A stretch of DNA of 64,000 nt from CAVTOO01 sp963736355. GTDB lineage: Bacteria; Pseudomonadota; Alphaproteobacteria; Rhizobiales; Xanthobacteraceae. Shown here piece by piece: positions 32,589 to 41,640 of this stretch. Within the stretch, counting starts at the first letter, position 1. The number at the start of each line of letters is the position of its first letter. The translations under genes and the position numbers were made by a program. Where the stretch lies: positions 62,001 to 126,000 of the forward strand of contig CAVTOO010000003.1 of assembly GCA_963736355.1 (NCBI GenBank). Reading direction: 5' to 3'. Below the pieces are notes generated by a model. The model was given only the letters and a program-made list of their open reading frames with translations. It was not told the origin of the DNA and did no database searches.

Positions 32589-33677
32589 TTACTGCTCCAC
32601 CATCTCGACGCGGCGGTTCTGCGCCTGACCGTCTTCGGTGCGGTTGGTCGCGACCGGCGCGAGCGGACCGAGGCCGCGCGGCGTCATGCGCTTCGGATCC
32701 ACGCGATACTGCGCGGCGAGCGCCTTGGCCACCGCATCGGCGCGGCGGTTCGACAGCGAGAGATTGTAATCGAGCGCACCTTTATTGTCGCTGTGGCCGA
32801 TGATGAACACGCGGGCCTGCGGATTGGCGGTGAAGAACTTCGCCATCTCGGCGAGCTGCGGCGCGGATTCCGGCTTGATGTCGGCCTTGTCGAAATCAAA
32901 CTTGATGCCATAGAACACCGCGCGCCCTTCAGCGGCGACCTTGTTACCGATATCGGCGGCGGAGACCACGACCATGCTGCGGTCCATGGTGCGCGGCTCG
33001 ACGATCTCGACCAGCACGCCGACGCGGTCCTTCGATGCATCGCCGAATAGGTGCCGAAGCCGGCCGCCGCGATTGAGGCCGGCATAGATCGCAACGTAGG
33101 TGTCGCCACCGGCTTCCGTCTTCTTGAACAGGGCGTAGCGCACGTCGGTGAGCGCCTCGAAGGCGGCATCGATCATCAGCTTGCGCAGTTGCTCGTAATT
33201 CGGGCCGGTGACCTTGGCGGCGGGATCGTTCCAGGAATATTTCAGCGCCACGAACGCTTCGCCGCAGGCGTCCTCGCCCGAGCACTGGAACACCGGGGTG
33301 AAACCCTTGGCCGCGACCGCGTCGATATAATTGGTCGCCACTTCCAGCGACGAGCGCCCCGTCGGCGTCACGTAGATCGCGCGCGTGACCTTGCCCTGCG
33401 CGGTGACCATCGACGAGAACTTCTTGTCGTTCGAATAGCTCGCGCCGTCGGCCTTTCCGGCGGGCAGCTTCAATTCGTCGAACGCCTTGATGGATTGCGC
33501 CAGCAGCACGCTGCCGCCATAGCGGCCGGTGAAAGGATGATCGGAGGCGCGCGGCAGATCGCGCGTCATCACGGCCTGCAAGGCCGGATCGAATTGCTGC
33601 TGCGCGAGTGCTGGCGTGGCGACAACGACAGCGGTCGCAACCGACGCGGCGGTCAAATACGAAGACGGAAATGTCAT
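32589..33677 (-). CDS. OmpA family protein with DUF4892 domain
   Basis: 362 residues. Signal peptide (cleavage near TPALAQQQ), a DUF4892-like domain (DLPRASDHPFTGRYGGS, IYVTPTGRSSLEVATNYIDAVAAKGFTPVFQC, two Cys in CSGEDACG), and a C-terminal OmpA peptidoglycan-binding domain (FDFDKADIKPESAPQL, IIGHSDNKGALDYNLSLSNRRADAV, NRTEDGQAQNRRVEMV). It probably tethers the outer membrane or a periplasmic complex to peptidoglycan. Related in domain logic to the OmpA protein at 57022. Confidence 0.88.
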   Translation of the reverse strand: MTFPSSYLTAASVATAVVVATPALAQQQFDPALQAVMTRDLPRASDHPFTGRYGGSVLLAQSIKAFDELKLPAGKADGASYSNDKKFSSMVTAQGKVTRAIYVTPTGRSSLEVATNYIDAVAAKGFTPVFQCSGEDACGEAFVALKYSWNDPAAKVTGPNYEQLRKLMIDAAFEALTDVRYALFKKTEAGGDTYVAIYAGLNRGGRLRHLFGDASKDRVGVLVEIVEPRTMDRSMVVVSAADIGNKVAAEGRAVFYGIKFDFDKADIKPESAPQLAEMAKFFTANPQARVFIIGHSDNKGALDYNLSLSNRRADAVAKALAAQYRVDPKRMTPRGLGPLAPVATNRTEDGQAQNRRVEMVEQ

Positions 33678-33731
33678 CAGAAATTCCCCAAGTTTTTGGA
33701 CAACCCAAGGCGGGTTGTATGTTGGTCGCGT

Positions 33732-34169
33732 CTAAAGCAACCCAAGTTCACGCAGTTCCTTGCGCAGCGGCTCCGGCAGCGAGGCCGAGCCCTTTCCGTT
33801 CTTGGCGGTGTCGGGCGGCGCGTCCTTGGCGGCCAGATAGCGCCAGCCCTGAAACGCGCGCAGCGGGCGCGGCTCGACGCGGATGATCTTCGGTTCCATG
33901 ACGATGCGGCAGCGGGAGATGCCGTCCTTGTCGCGGAACGGCTCGAGCGCGACGATCTTTTCGCGGCAGGCGATCTCGCCCTTGATGACCCAGTAGATCG
34001 AACCGCCGTCGAGAATCTCGGCGTCGCGCTTGGGCATCATGCGGGTGACGTGGACATGGCGGCGCGCCTGACCCTTGGCGGTGGACTGCTTGAGCCGCAG
34101 CTTCACCCGCTCCTCAAGATCCTTGATCGAATCCACGCCGACGCAAAGCTTGACGAGATGCAGGGGCAT
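33732..34169 (-). CDS. DUF1489 family protein
   Basis: 145 residues: MPLHLVKLCVGVDSIKDLE, then HVTRMMPKRDAEILDGGSIYWVIKG and FRDKDGISRCRIVMEPKIIRVEPRPLRAFQGWRYL. This is the complete DUF1489 pattern of alphaproteobacteria (function unknown). The C-terminal tail is Lys-rich. It starts 14 bases after the stop of the preceding minus-strand gene, so both are probably co-transcribed. Confidence 0.88.
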   Translation of the reverse strand: MPLHLVKLCVGVDSIKDLEERVKLRLKQSTAKGQARRHVHVTRMMPKRDAEILDGGSIYWVIKGEIACREKIVALEPFRDKDGISRCRIVMEPKIIRVEPRPLRAFQGWRYLAAKDAPPDTAKNGKGSASLPEPLRKELRELGLL

Positions 34170-34183
34170 GGGTGCGCGCGGGG

Positions 34184-35289
34184 CTATTCTTCTTCAGTCG
34201 CGGCAGGCGGCGGCACAAGCTGGACCGGCGGCGCCGAACTGGCCGCGGGCGGACGCTTGGCGGGCGCGGCACGCTTGGGCTGCGCCGGAGCATTCGATGC
34301 CGATTTCGGCGCGGGTGGCGGTGCGGCGGAGAACTGAGCGGGCGACGGAAGCTGCAGCGGGATCGACTGCTGATGCAAAGCGGCCGGCGGATAGGCGACG
34401 CTGCCCGGCAGCGGCGCGGCAGGAGCGGCTGCGACCGGCGCAGGCGCCGGGGCTGGTGCGGCTGCGGTGCCGGTGCAACTGCTGCAGCACGCGGCGGAGC
34501 CGCCGGCGGCTGTGTCACCGTGACAATCGGCGGCGGCTCGGACCCGCGACGCGGTTCCGGCGACGACATGATATCGACCTGAGGAATGGACGCGGACGTC
34601 GGAAACTCAATGGTGGTCGGCCGGGGCGCAGCCGACACGGGCGCGGCGGCAGGCGGGGCCGACGCCATCTGCGGCGCGTCGCCCCAGGCATCGGCATAGC
34701 GAGCGACCAGCGTCTCGAATGCGCGGCCCGTCATGTTGGCGGAAATCTGCGACGTGTTGACGAGGTAGCGGTAAGTCTCGCACGCTTCCGGCGTGCAGCC
34801 CTCGCGCACGGTGAGCACCTGGGCCACGAGACCGTAGCGGTCACGCTCCAGCACGCGCCGCATCTGGCCAAGCTCGGGACCGGCCTGCGCGACGACGGCC
34901 GGCAGGCGCGAAATCTGGGCGGCGGTGTAGGACACCGCGGCTGCGGTCGAATTGGCGGAGGCAAACAGCGCCTTCTCGCAGACAGTCTCGACGCGTTCGC
35001 CGGCGAGACCATCGAGGCAGGCGAGCGCGCTCTGCCCGACCGCCATACCCGGCACGGCCGACGCAGCAGCCGTCGCCGCAGGCTTGTCGCGCATCAGGGC
35101 CGCTGAGGCGACGCCAAGCGCCAGAAGCGTGATGATAGCGAGCGCGCCATTGGCGAGCGACCGATCGGCCTTGAGGACGATCACAAAAAGAACGATCGCG
35201 ACGATGACGGCAGCCGCCACCATCGCCCACATCCCAAGCGCGGGCGAAGCCCACATGGCCTCTATCCGTTCGAGCAAGGCTCCGCTCAT
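34184..35289 (-). CDS. hypothetical membrane protein with Pro/Ala-rich tail (frameshifted)
   Basis: About 368 residues. Two N-terminal membrane helices (residues about 15-40 and 47-66), then a conserved-looking soluble region with LACLDGLAGERVETVCEKALFASANSTAAAVSYTAAQ and CTPEACETYRYLVNTSQI, then a long Pro/Ala-rich tail ending PPPAATEEE. The frame breaks near 34465 (one base short). No domain recognised; the layout suggests a periplasm-facing or tethered protein. Precedes the DUF1489 gene. Confidence 0.65.
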
Positions 35290-35400
35290 GTGTCCCCTTC
35301 ATTCCCCGCCACGGCGCATATTCACCCCGCCCGACGCGATTCCGTGCGCATCAGGTCGTATCAAATGGACGCAATTGCGGCGGCGCTACGGAGTTGTGGA

Positions 35401-35607
35401 TCAGCTTTGAGTTTCGAGCTGACTTTCGCGCGCAACGCGCTCAAAGGCTTCCGCGACGTTCTTGATGCGGTACTGGCAATCGTCGCCATCCGTCGGCAGC
35501 TGTTTGATGATCTCATAGAGGCCGCCGGCCGCAGGCCGCGCCACATTGCTCGCCGTAAAATAGACGTTCGTTCCGACCGGATATTTGTGGGTCAACGCTC
35601 TCTCCAT
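35401..35607 (-). CDS. conserved small rhizobial protein (68 aa)
   Basis: 68 residues from ATG 35607: YPVGTNVYFTASNVARPAAGGLYEIIKQLPTDGDDCQYRIK, then AFERVARESQLE. The pattern G..V.F.......AA.G.YEI...LP.....QYRIK.....ERV..ESQL is a frequent rhizobial small-protein family of unknown function (SH3-like beta barrel by appearance). A longer in-frame reading to 35736 is less family-like. Confidence 0.65.
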   Translation of the reverse strand: MERALTHKYPVGTNVYFTASNVARPAAGGLYEIIKQLPTDGDDCQYRIKNVAEAFERVARESQLETQS

Positions 35608-35820
35608 ACACAACGCCCGCCAAGGCCAGCTGATGGTTTTGATCTTGAGGCTGGCACCTTGCCCCCAAGGGCGGTGCGTCTCTTTAGCATAGAGAGGTCG
35701 TTTTGGCCAGTGCCGAAACTGCCCGGCTATTGCCAATTCTTCTTTAAATTCAATGACAAAGCTCCATGAGCACGGTGCATGGAGGCCATTCTGCCCAATT
35801 TCCGGGCCGACCCGGCCTCC
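35608..35820. other. intergenic stretch without recognised feature
   Basis: About 210 bases between the small protein gene and the GST gene (both minus). No convincing frame, hairpin or repeat seen. Confidence 0.4.
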
Positions 35821-36471
35821 CTACACCTCGAACTTTTCGATGACCCAGCTTTCCGCCTTCGCGCCCTCGGTCCACTCCCGCCAGGCCGGCAGCGCCGTGA
35901 CGGCGTCCATATAGGCACGGGTCGCGGGCGTGACGTCGATGGCGTAGCTGAGGAACCGGGAGACGACCGGGGCATACATTGCGTCCGCCGCCGTGAAGGC
36001 GCCGAACAGGAACGGCCCCGCCTGCCCATAGCGGTCGCGGCAATCGGCCCAGATCTGCTGGACGCGGGCGATATCGGCCACCGCCTGCTCGGACAGATCG
36101 CGCTTCGCCGGCTTGCGCCGCACATTCATGCCGCACTCGGAGCGCAGCCCCTGGAAGCTCGAATGCATCTCCGCCGACACCGAACGCGCCAGCGCGCGCG
36201 CCGCCGCATCCTGCGGCCAGAGTTTCTTCTCCGGGAATTTCTCGTTGAGATATTCGATGATGGCGAGCGAGTCCCATACCGTCACGCCGCCGTCGATCAG
36301 ACATGGCACCTTGCCGGACGGCGTGTGCTTCAGGATTTCCTCGCGACCACCCGGCACATAAAGCGAGACGACGACTTCCGAGAACGCAATTCCCGCGCCC
36401 TTCATGGCAAACCACGGCCGCATCGACCACGACGAATAATTCTTGTTTCCGATCACCAGCGTCAGCGACAT
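35821..36471 (-). CDS. glutathione S-transferase family protein
   Basis: 216 residues: MSLTLVIGNKNYSSWSMRPWFAMK (catalytic Ser region of zeta/beta-like GSTs), TPSGKVPCLIDGG (cis-Pro loop), VWDSLAIIEYLNE (Glu-Ser glutathione-binding pair), and a helical C-terminal domain with FGAFTAADAMYAPV. ATG 36471 gives the typical GST start; an upstream in-frame start adds 11 atypical residues. Function: glutathione conjugation or isomerase; substrate unknown. Confidence 0.92.
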   Translation of the reverse strand: MSLTLVIGNKNYSSWSMRPWFAMKGAGIAFSEVVVSLYVPGGREEILKHTPSGKVPCLIDGGVTVWDSLAIIEYLNEKFPEKKLWPQDAAARALARSVSAEMHSSFQGLRSECGMNVRRKPAKRDLSEQAVADIARVQQIWADCRDRYGQAGPFLFGAFTAADAMYAPVVSRFLSYAIDVTPATRAYMDAVTALPAWREWTEGAKAESWVIEKFEV

Positions 36472-36581
36472 TTTCACACTCCGAATTTTCGCCCAATGTC
36501 TCAAGTCACAGCCGCGGATGCAAGACGGCGCGATTGCGGCAGGTGCAGGGGCATGGCACCCTCACCTTACGATTCTTGTTT

Positions 36582-36630
36582 GACGCGTTTTCTTCACGCG
36601 AACCGGTGCCCACTTCGCTTGAAAACGCTA
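36582..36630. repeat. GCGTTTTC-armed palindromic repeat
   Basis: TGACGCGTTTTCTTCACGCG, the core AACCGGTGCCCACTTCGC, and TTGAAAACGCTA form a palindrome with GCGTTTTC/GAAAACGC arms. Copies at 18234, 37702 and 61229. It lies just upstream of the DUF599 gene and may affect its leader. Confidence 0.85.
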
Positions 36631-36647
36631 TGGGGGCGTTTTGCACC

Positions 36648-37325
36648 ATGCAGTATTTCAGCACCCCGGACATTGTCGCGATCAGCTTCTACGCGCTCGC
36701 ATGGACGGCTTACGCGATCGCGATGGAGTCGCAGTACGGCGCCGGCAGCCTGAATTCGCGCATGAACGGCTACCGTGAAATCTGGATGACACGGCTCCTG
36801 GAGCGCGACGTCCGCATCGTCGATACGCAGATCATGGGATCGCTGCAGAACGGCACGGCGTTCTTCGCCTCGACCACGCTGATCGCCGTCGGCGGCACGC
36901 TGACGCTGTTGCGCTCGCCCGACGAACTGCTGGCGATGGTCTCGGCCCTGCAGGGCGGCCAGGTGCCGGCCCGCACGCTGTGGGAGATCAAGACGGTCGG
37001 GCTGACGCTGATCTTCGTCTACGCCTTCTTCAAGTTCGCCTGGTCCTACCGGCTGTTCAACTACGTGGCCATCATGATCGGCGGCATGCCGCCGCATACG
37101 GAAATGGACACACCGGCGGCCAAGGATCATGCGCTGCGCACGGCGCGGCTGTTCCAGTCGGCCGGACGGCATTTCAACCGCGGCCAGCGCGGCTTCTTCT
37201 TCGCGCTCGGCTATCTCGGCTGGTTCGTCAGCCCGTGGCTGTTGATGTCGACGACCGCGGCCGTGGTGATCGTGATGTGGCGGCGGCAATTTGCGTCGGC
37301 GGCGTCGAAGGCGCTCAGCGATTAG
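36648..37325 (+). CDS. DUF599 family membrane protein
   Basis: 225 residues, four membrane segments. Family-type sequence: DIVAISFYALAWTAYA, SLNSRMNGYREIWM, RDVRIVDTQIMGSLQNGTAFFASTTLIAVGG, FKFAWSYRLFNY, and RHFNRGQRGFFFALGYLGWFVSPW. DUF599 proteins are inner-membrane proteins of unknown function. GGGGG lies about 11 bases before ATG 36648. The following DUF3253 gene starts 18 bases later. Confidence 0.9.
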   Translation: MQYFSTPDIVAISFYALAWTAYAIAMESQYGAGSLNSRMNGYREIWMTRLLERDVRIVDTQIMGSLQNGTAFFASTTLIAVGGTLTLLRSPDELLAMVSALQGGQVPARTLWEIKTVGLTLIFVYAFFKFAWSYRLFNYVAIMIGGMPPHTEMDTPAAKDHALRTARLFQSAGRHFNRGQRGFFFALGYLGWFVSPWLLMSTTAAVVIVMWRRQFASAASKALSD

Positions 37326-37343
37326 CTTGCGGGCTTCTCCTGC

Positions 37344-37640
37344 ATGCGTCATGGCATGGGCATGACGCCCTCCGATTCGCATCCCCTCCTCGATCCGCAA
37401 AAACTGCAGGCCGCGATCCTCGACGCGCTGACGCGTGCCGGCGAGCAGAAAACGCTGAGCGCCACTGAAATTGCCCATGGCGCCGGCGGCGACAACTGGC
37501 ACGACCTGCTGCACCCGATCCGCCGCGCGGCGGTGACGCTGGCGCTGGCCGGGCGGCTCGTGATCTATCGCAAGGGCAAGCCGGTCGACCCCGAAGACTT
37601 CAAGGGCGTGTACCGGCTGGGATTGCCGCGGCAGGACTGA
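37344..37640 (+). CDS. DUF3253 family protein
   Basis: 98 residues from ATG 37344 (in-frame ATGs at 37356 and 37362 are equally possible). The sequence LQAAILDALTRAGEQKTLSATEIAHGAGGDNWHDLLHPIRRAAVTLALAGRLVIYRKGKPVD matches the winged-helix-like DUF3253 family (function unknown). Directly downstream of the DUF599 gene, probably co-transcribed. Confidence 0.82.
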   Translation: MRHGMGMTPSDSHPLLDPQKLQAAILDALTRAGEQKTLSATEIAHGAGGDNWHDLLHPIRRAAVTLALAGRLVIYRKGKPVDPEDFKGVYRLGLPRQD

Positions 37641-37657
37641 GCGCGAATTAGAGCCTT

Positions 37658-37698
37658 TCCGGCTTTGATGGAATCAAAGCCGGGCTCCAGCTTTTTGT
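37658..37698 (+). terminator. rho-independent terminator-like hairpin
   Basis: CCGGCTTTGAT / ATCAAAGCCGG stem (loop GGA region) followed, after CTCCAGC, by TTTTTGTTTTG. It follows the DUF3253 gene and runs directly into the palindromic repeat at 37702. Confidence 0.65.
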
Positions 37699-37701
37699 TT
37701 T

Positions 37702-37749
37702 GACGCGTTTTCTTCACGCGAACCGGTACCCACTTCGCTCGAAAACGCT
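37702..37749. repeat. GCGTTTTC-armed palindromic repeat
   Basis: Full copy: GACGCGTTTTCTTCACGCG, core AACCGGTACCCACTTCGC, TCGAAAACGCT. It abuts the stop codon of the minus-strand YdcF gene (37750-37752). Confidence 0.87.
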
Positions 37750-38544
37750 CTAGGGCCGCGGCAGCAACTCCGCGCTGCGCCCGCTCAGGCGATAGGCGAT
37801 CAGCCCGATCCATTCATGCATCGCGGTATCCGTGCGCGCGAGACCCGCGCTGACCGACGCAAACGGCGTGACCGCATCGATCCAGCCGCGCGTGCGGAAA
37901 TCGACCGGATAGGCCTCGACCGCAAATCCTGCATGACGAAACACGGCAATCGCGCGCGGCATGTGATGGGCCGACGTCACCAGCAGCCAGCGCTCGCCGG
38001 GGGCAGGTTTGACGAGATCGCGCGTGAAGATCGCGTTCTCATCGGTGGTGCGCGAGCGATCCTCCAGCACGATCCGCGACGATGCGATGCCGAAACTTTC
38101 GAACAGCGCCCTGGCGACACTCGCTTCGCTCGCGCTGACATCGAAGAGATTGTTGTTGCCGCCGGTAAAGACGATGCGCGCCTGCGGGAAACGCCGCGCC
38201 AGATCGGCGACGACCGTCATGCGCTCGGCCGCGGCGTTCAGTTCGACACTGCGCCGCGCGGCGGAGACATCCGGGCTGATCGCCCCGCCGAGCACGATGA
38301 TGCCGGACGGCGGACCACCCCGCTCCTGCCATGGCGGGAAACGCTCGGACAATGGCAGCATCAACGCATCGCCGACCGGACCCAAGCCGCACAGCGCGAA
38401 CAGTGCCACGCTCAATGCCAGAAAGCCCGTGGCCAACCGGCGGCAGCGCGTCATCAACAGGAGAAGGCCGACAACGCCGATCAAACCGATGGCGTTCGAA
38501 GGCGTCGCCAGAAAGCCGAGAACCTTGGAGAGCGCAAAGAACAT
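37750..38544 (-). CDS. YdcF/DUF218 family protein
   Basis: 264 residues. Two N-terminal membrane helices (about 5-40 with VLGFLATPSNAIGLIG, and FLALSVALFALCG), then the DUF218 domain: IIVLGGAI near residue 85, RFPQARIVFTGG, EDRSRTTDENAIF and WLLVTSAHHMPRAIAVFRHAGF. DUF218 proteins (YdcF/SanA/ElyC) are linked to envelope biogenesis and lipid-carrier handling. ATG 38544 gives the usual start before the first helix. Confidence 0.9.
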   Translation of the reverse strand: MFFALSKVLGFLATPSNAIGLIGVVGLLLLMTRCRRLATGFLALSVALFALCGLGPVGDALMLPLSERFPPWQERGGPPSGIIVLGGAISPDVSAARRSVELNAAAERMTVVADLARRFPQARIVFTGGNNNLFDVSASEASVARALFESFGIASSRIVLEDRSRTTDENAIFTRDLVKPAPGERWLLVTSAHHMPRAIAVFRHAGFAVEAYPVDFRTRGWIDAVTPFASVSAGLARTDTAMHEWIGLIAYRLSGRSAELLPRP

Positions 38545-38573
38545 TGAAAAGGGTCTAGTCCCGATGGAAGGGG

Positions 38574-39393
38574 CTAGTCCCACTTCGGCGCGAAGGCCGG
38601 GCTGACGAGACGGCCGCTCGCGCTGCCGAGCGCGAAGATCTGCTTCATCTCCTCGTCCGACAATTCGAAATCGAAGACCGCGATGTTCTCGCTCAGGCGT
38701 TCGACGCGCGAGGTGCGCGGGATCGCCGGCACGCCCTGCTGCACCAGCCAGCGCAACGACACCTGCGCCGCGCTCTTGCCGTGCGCGGCACCGATGCGCG
38801 CCAGCACACCTTCCTCGCCGACCGCGCCACGGGCGATCGGGCTATAGGCGATCATCGCCATGTTGAGACGCTTGCACGCCGCCAGCACTTTCGACTGGTC
38901 AAGCAGCGCGTGATACTCGACCTGATTGCAGACGATCGGCTCGGGGCTCAGCTTCACCGCCTGCTCCATCAGATCGATGGTGAAGTTCGACACGCCGATG
39001 TGGCGCGCCAACCCGGCCTGCTTGATGTGCGCCAGCGCGCCGATGGTCTCGGCCAGCGGGATCGTCGCATTCGGCCAGTGAATGAGCAGAAGATCGACCT
39101 CTGAGAGCTTCATCTTGGTGAGGCTCTCCTTGGCGGAGCGGATCAGATCGCGCGATGCGAGATTGGTGGTCCAGACCTTGGTGGTGACGAACACCTCGTT
39201 GCGCGGCACGCGCGAGTGACGCAAGCCCCTCGCCGACCTCGGCCTCGTTCTCATAACCCTGCGCGGTGTCGATGTGGCGGTAGCCGAGACGAAGCGCCTG
39301 ATCGACGATGCGAACGCAGGCGCTGCCCTTCTGAAGCCAGGTGCCAAGACCGATCAGCGGGATGCGCGCACCCTGGGAGTCGATGACTTGCAT
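38574..39393 (-). CDS. aldo/keto reductase (frameshifted)
   Basis: About 272 residues after removing one extra base near 39223. AKR motifs: IPLIGLGTWL, RLGYRHIDTAQGYENEAEVG (catalytic Asp and Tyr), VFVTTKVW (Lys), DLLLIHWPN (His), HIGVSNF, VCNQVEYH, IPRTSRVERLSENI. It reduces aldehydes/ketones with NADPH (2,5-diketo-gluconate reductase-like). All four catalytic residues are kept. Upstream of and co-oriented with the YdcF gene (29-base gap). Confidence 0.9.
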
Positions 39394-39500
39394 GGGGGTG
39401 TTCCGACAGTTGCGGGGATATGGGAATACAGAAGCGTAATCGGAAACGACTACGGCCGCTACGCCCTAATTTTCACAGGAACACTGCGGTCCGGATTGAA

Positions 39501-39791
39501 TCAGGCGGTCTTCAGCGCCTCGAAAGCGAGTTTCGGCTCGCGGGCGATCAACAACAGCAAGGCGCGGGCGGGACCGCGCGGCGCGCGCTTGCCCTGCTCC
39601 CAATTGCGGATGGTATCGACCGGCAGGCCGAGCCGCGACGCGAATTCGGACTGCGTCAGGCCAAGCCGCGTGCGCAGATCGCGCACTTGCGGTTCGCTGA
39701 GCGACGCCTGCGGCAAGTCCGGCACCAGCGGCGCCTCGTGCCCGTCGCGAATTTCGACAACACGCCCGTCCGCTTTCAGTCGCAGCCGCAT
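39501..39791 (-). CDS. helix-turn-helix (XRE-type) regulator
   Basis: 96 residues. The C-terminal half is an XRE/NadS-like HTH: VRDLRTRLGLTQSEFASRLGLPVDTIRNWEQGKRAPRGPARALLLLI. The N-terminal 35 residues are a beta-rich segment (RLRLKADGRVVEIRDGHEAPLVPD). Such proteins are often antitoxins of HigB/RelE type, but no toxin gene lies next to it. ATG 39791 chosen; in-frame ATGs at 39800 and 39815 exist. Confidence 0.82.
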   Translation of the reverse strand: MRLRLKADGRVVEIRDGHEAPLVPDLPQASLSEPQVRDLRTRLGLTQSEFASRLGLPVDTIRNWEQGKRAPRGPARALLLLIAREPKLAFEALKTA

Positions 39792-39890
39792 CGCTCGCAT
39801 CCCCTGAGCTGGCAAAATCGTCCAGCGAACGATGGGGCGATTATGGTTAATGCCGGGTTAAGGCGCGGCGTAGGCCAATGGGCTAGGCCG

Positions 39891-39994
39891 CCTCCTCGTG
39901 GTGAGGAGGCTGCAAAGCAGCCGTCTCGAACCATGAGGCCGATACGTCACCTCATCCTTCGAGACGCGCCTTTCAGGCGCTCCTCAGGATGAGG
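39891..39994. repeat. intergenic palindromic repeat, 'cttcgagacg' family
   Basis: Two units: CCTCCTCGTGGTGAGGAGG with GCAGCCGTCTCGAACCATGAGG, and CCTCATCCTTCGAGACGCGC ... GCGCTCCTCAGGATGAGG (a long perfect-looking hairpin). Located after mgtE. Confidence 0.85.
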
Positions 39995-40004
39995 GTCATC
40001 AGCA

Positions 40005-41405
40005 TCACTTCAACCCGAACCACAGCGTGGCGATGCCGAGGAAGCACGAATAGCCGACGACGTCGGTGATGGCGGTGACGAAAGTGCCCGACGCCAGCGC
40101 CGGATCGACCTTGAGCTTGTTCATGATCAGCGGCACGAGCACGCCGCCGAGGCCGGCCACGGTCAGGTTGCAGATGATGGCCAGACCGAACACGTAGCCG
40201 AGGCGCGGGTTGCCGAACCACAGCGCGGCCGCGGTGCCGGTGATGATGGCGAAACCGAAACCATTGACGAGACCGACCATCATCTCGCGCGTGACCACGC
40301 GGCGCGCATTGCTGCTGGTGAGTTCGCGCGTCGCCAGCGCCCTCACCGCGACCGTCATCGCTTGTGTCGCGGCATTGCCGCCCTGACTGGCAACAACCGG
40401 CGCCAGGATGGCCAGCACCACCATCTGCTCGAGTTGCACCTCGAACCGGCTGAGCACGAAGGCGGCCACGAAGGCGGTGGCGAGATTGACCAGCAGCCAG
40501 GTGAAGCGGCCGCGCGCGACGGTCCACACCGTATCGGAGAGTTCTTCGTCGCTGGTGACACCGCCGAGCTGGCGAAGATCTTCTTCCGCCTCCTCCTCGA
40601 TGACGTCGACGACGTCGTCGATGGTGACGACGCCGACCAGACGATCATCGCCATCGACCACAGGCGCCGCGACGAGATTGTACTTCTCGAACAGGCGGGC
40701 GACTTCTTCCTGATCGTCGGTCGCGAGAATCCGGCGGCGGTCTTCCTCGACCAGCGTCATGATCTCGACCGGCCGCTGCGAGCGCATCATGCGATCGAGC
40801 GAAATGGTGCCGCGCAATTTGCCGTCGGGCTCGATGGCGTAGAGCTCGAAGAAACGATCCGGCAGGTCGGTGGATTCGCGCAGGTAATCGATGGTGCGGC
40901 CCACGGTCCAATCCGGCGGCACGGCGATGAAATCCGTCTGCATGCGCCGCCCGGCGGAATTTTCCGGGTAGTCGAGGCCGCGCGCGATGATGTCGCGTTC
41001 CTGCGGCGGCAGCTTGTCGAGAATTTCGTCCTGATTTTCCTCGGGCAGATCTTCCAGCAGCGCGACCGCGTCGTCGGATTCAAGTTCGCGCACACCCTCG
41101 GCGACGGTCTGCGGCGGCAGATCTTCCAAAAGCTCGTCGCGGACGGAGTCGTCGACCTCGGTCAGCGCCGAGAAGTGGAAGGTGTCGCCGGCCAGTTCGA
41201 CGAGGCGCGGGCGCAGGTCGGCCTCAAGCGCCTCGATCAGATCGCCGATATCGGCCTCGTGCAGATCGGTCAGCAGGTCGCGGATAAAGGCGGCGTCGCC
41301 GGCCTCGATGGCCTCGACCACCCGCTCCAGGAATTCCGGGCGAATCCGGTCGTCGTCGTCGCGCATGGCCTCAGCCGGCAATTCTGCCTGAATCTGCTCG
41401 GTCAT
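40005..41405 (-). CDS. mgtE: magnesium transporter MgtE
   Basis: 466 residues. Acidic N-domain of MgtE superhelix type (ADIGDLIEAL, LLEDLPEENQDEIL), two CBS domains (MQTDFIAVPPDWTVGRTIDYL; RILATDDQEEVARLFEKYNLVAAPVVD), and five membrane helices at the C-terminus with the channel-lining PVVASQGGNAATQAM and a Mg-binding Asp-rich connection (EEEAEEDLRQLGG). CBS and N domains sense cytoplasmic Mg2+ and gate the channel. ATG 41405 is favoured over 41417. Divergent from mgtC. Confidence 0.95.
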   Translation of the reverse strand: MTEQIQAELPAEAMRDDDDRIRPEFLERVVEAIEAGDAAFIRDLLTDLHEADIGDLIEALEADLRPRLVELAGDTFHFSALTEVDDSVRDELLEDLPPQTVAEGVRELESDDAVALLEDLPEENQDEILDKLPPQERDIIARGLDYPENSAGRRMQTDFIAVPPDWTVGRTIDYLRESTDLPDRFFELYAIEPDGKLRGTISLDRMMRSQRPVEIMTLVEEDRRRILATDDQEEVARLFEKYNLVAAPVVDGDDRLVGVVTIDDVVDVIEEEAEEDLRQLGGVTSDEELSDTVWTVARGRFTWLLVNLATAFVAAFVLSRFEVQLEQMVVLAILAPVVASQGGNAATQAMTVAVRALATRELTSSNARRVVTREMMVGLVNGFGFAIITGTAAALWFGNPRLGYVFGLAIICNLTVAGLGGVLVPLIMNKLKVDPALASGTFVTAITDVVGYSCFLGIATLWFGLK

Positions 41406-41490
41406 GCCGCGCCTCAAACTGTTTAAAAATGCAGATGGACGCCGACTGACGCGCCACTGTGGGCTTAGCCAATTCCGGAGCGCCAGCGCA

Positions 41491-41640
41491 ATGCCAAAAG
41501 ACGATCATCATCAAGAAGACGTCACTGTCCCTGTCGCGGCAGCATCGACGCCAGATCTTCATACGGCCCTGGTGCGGCACCTCGCCGCTCTCGCCCGCCG
41601 GAACCCTGGCGGCCCCGGGGCGTTTCGTTGCCATGCTTGA
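41491..41640 (+). CDS. 49-codon leader frame overlapping the mgtC start (putative)
   Basis: ATG 41491 opens a frame beginning MPKDDHHQEDVTVPVAAAS and closing with a TGA at 41638-41640, so its stop lies 5 bases inside mgtC (ATGCTTGA overlap). It may be a translated leader controlling mgtC, as short leaders do in enterobacterial mgt operons, or only a chance frame. The mgtC start itself has a weak ribosome site, which would fit coupling. Confidence 0.35.
   Translation: MPKDDHHQEDVTVPVAAASTPDLHTALVRHLAALARRNPGGPGAFRCHA

Noticed and set aside
39501..39791. HTH protein as a HigA-type antitoxin
   Set aside because: No toxin-like gene on either side; flanking genes are an aldo/keto reductase and mgtE.
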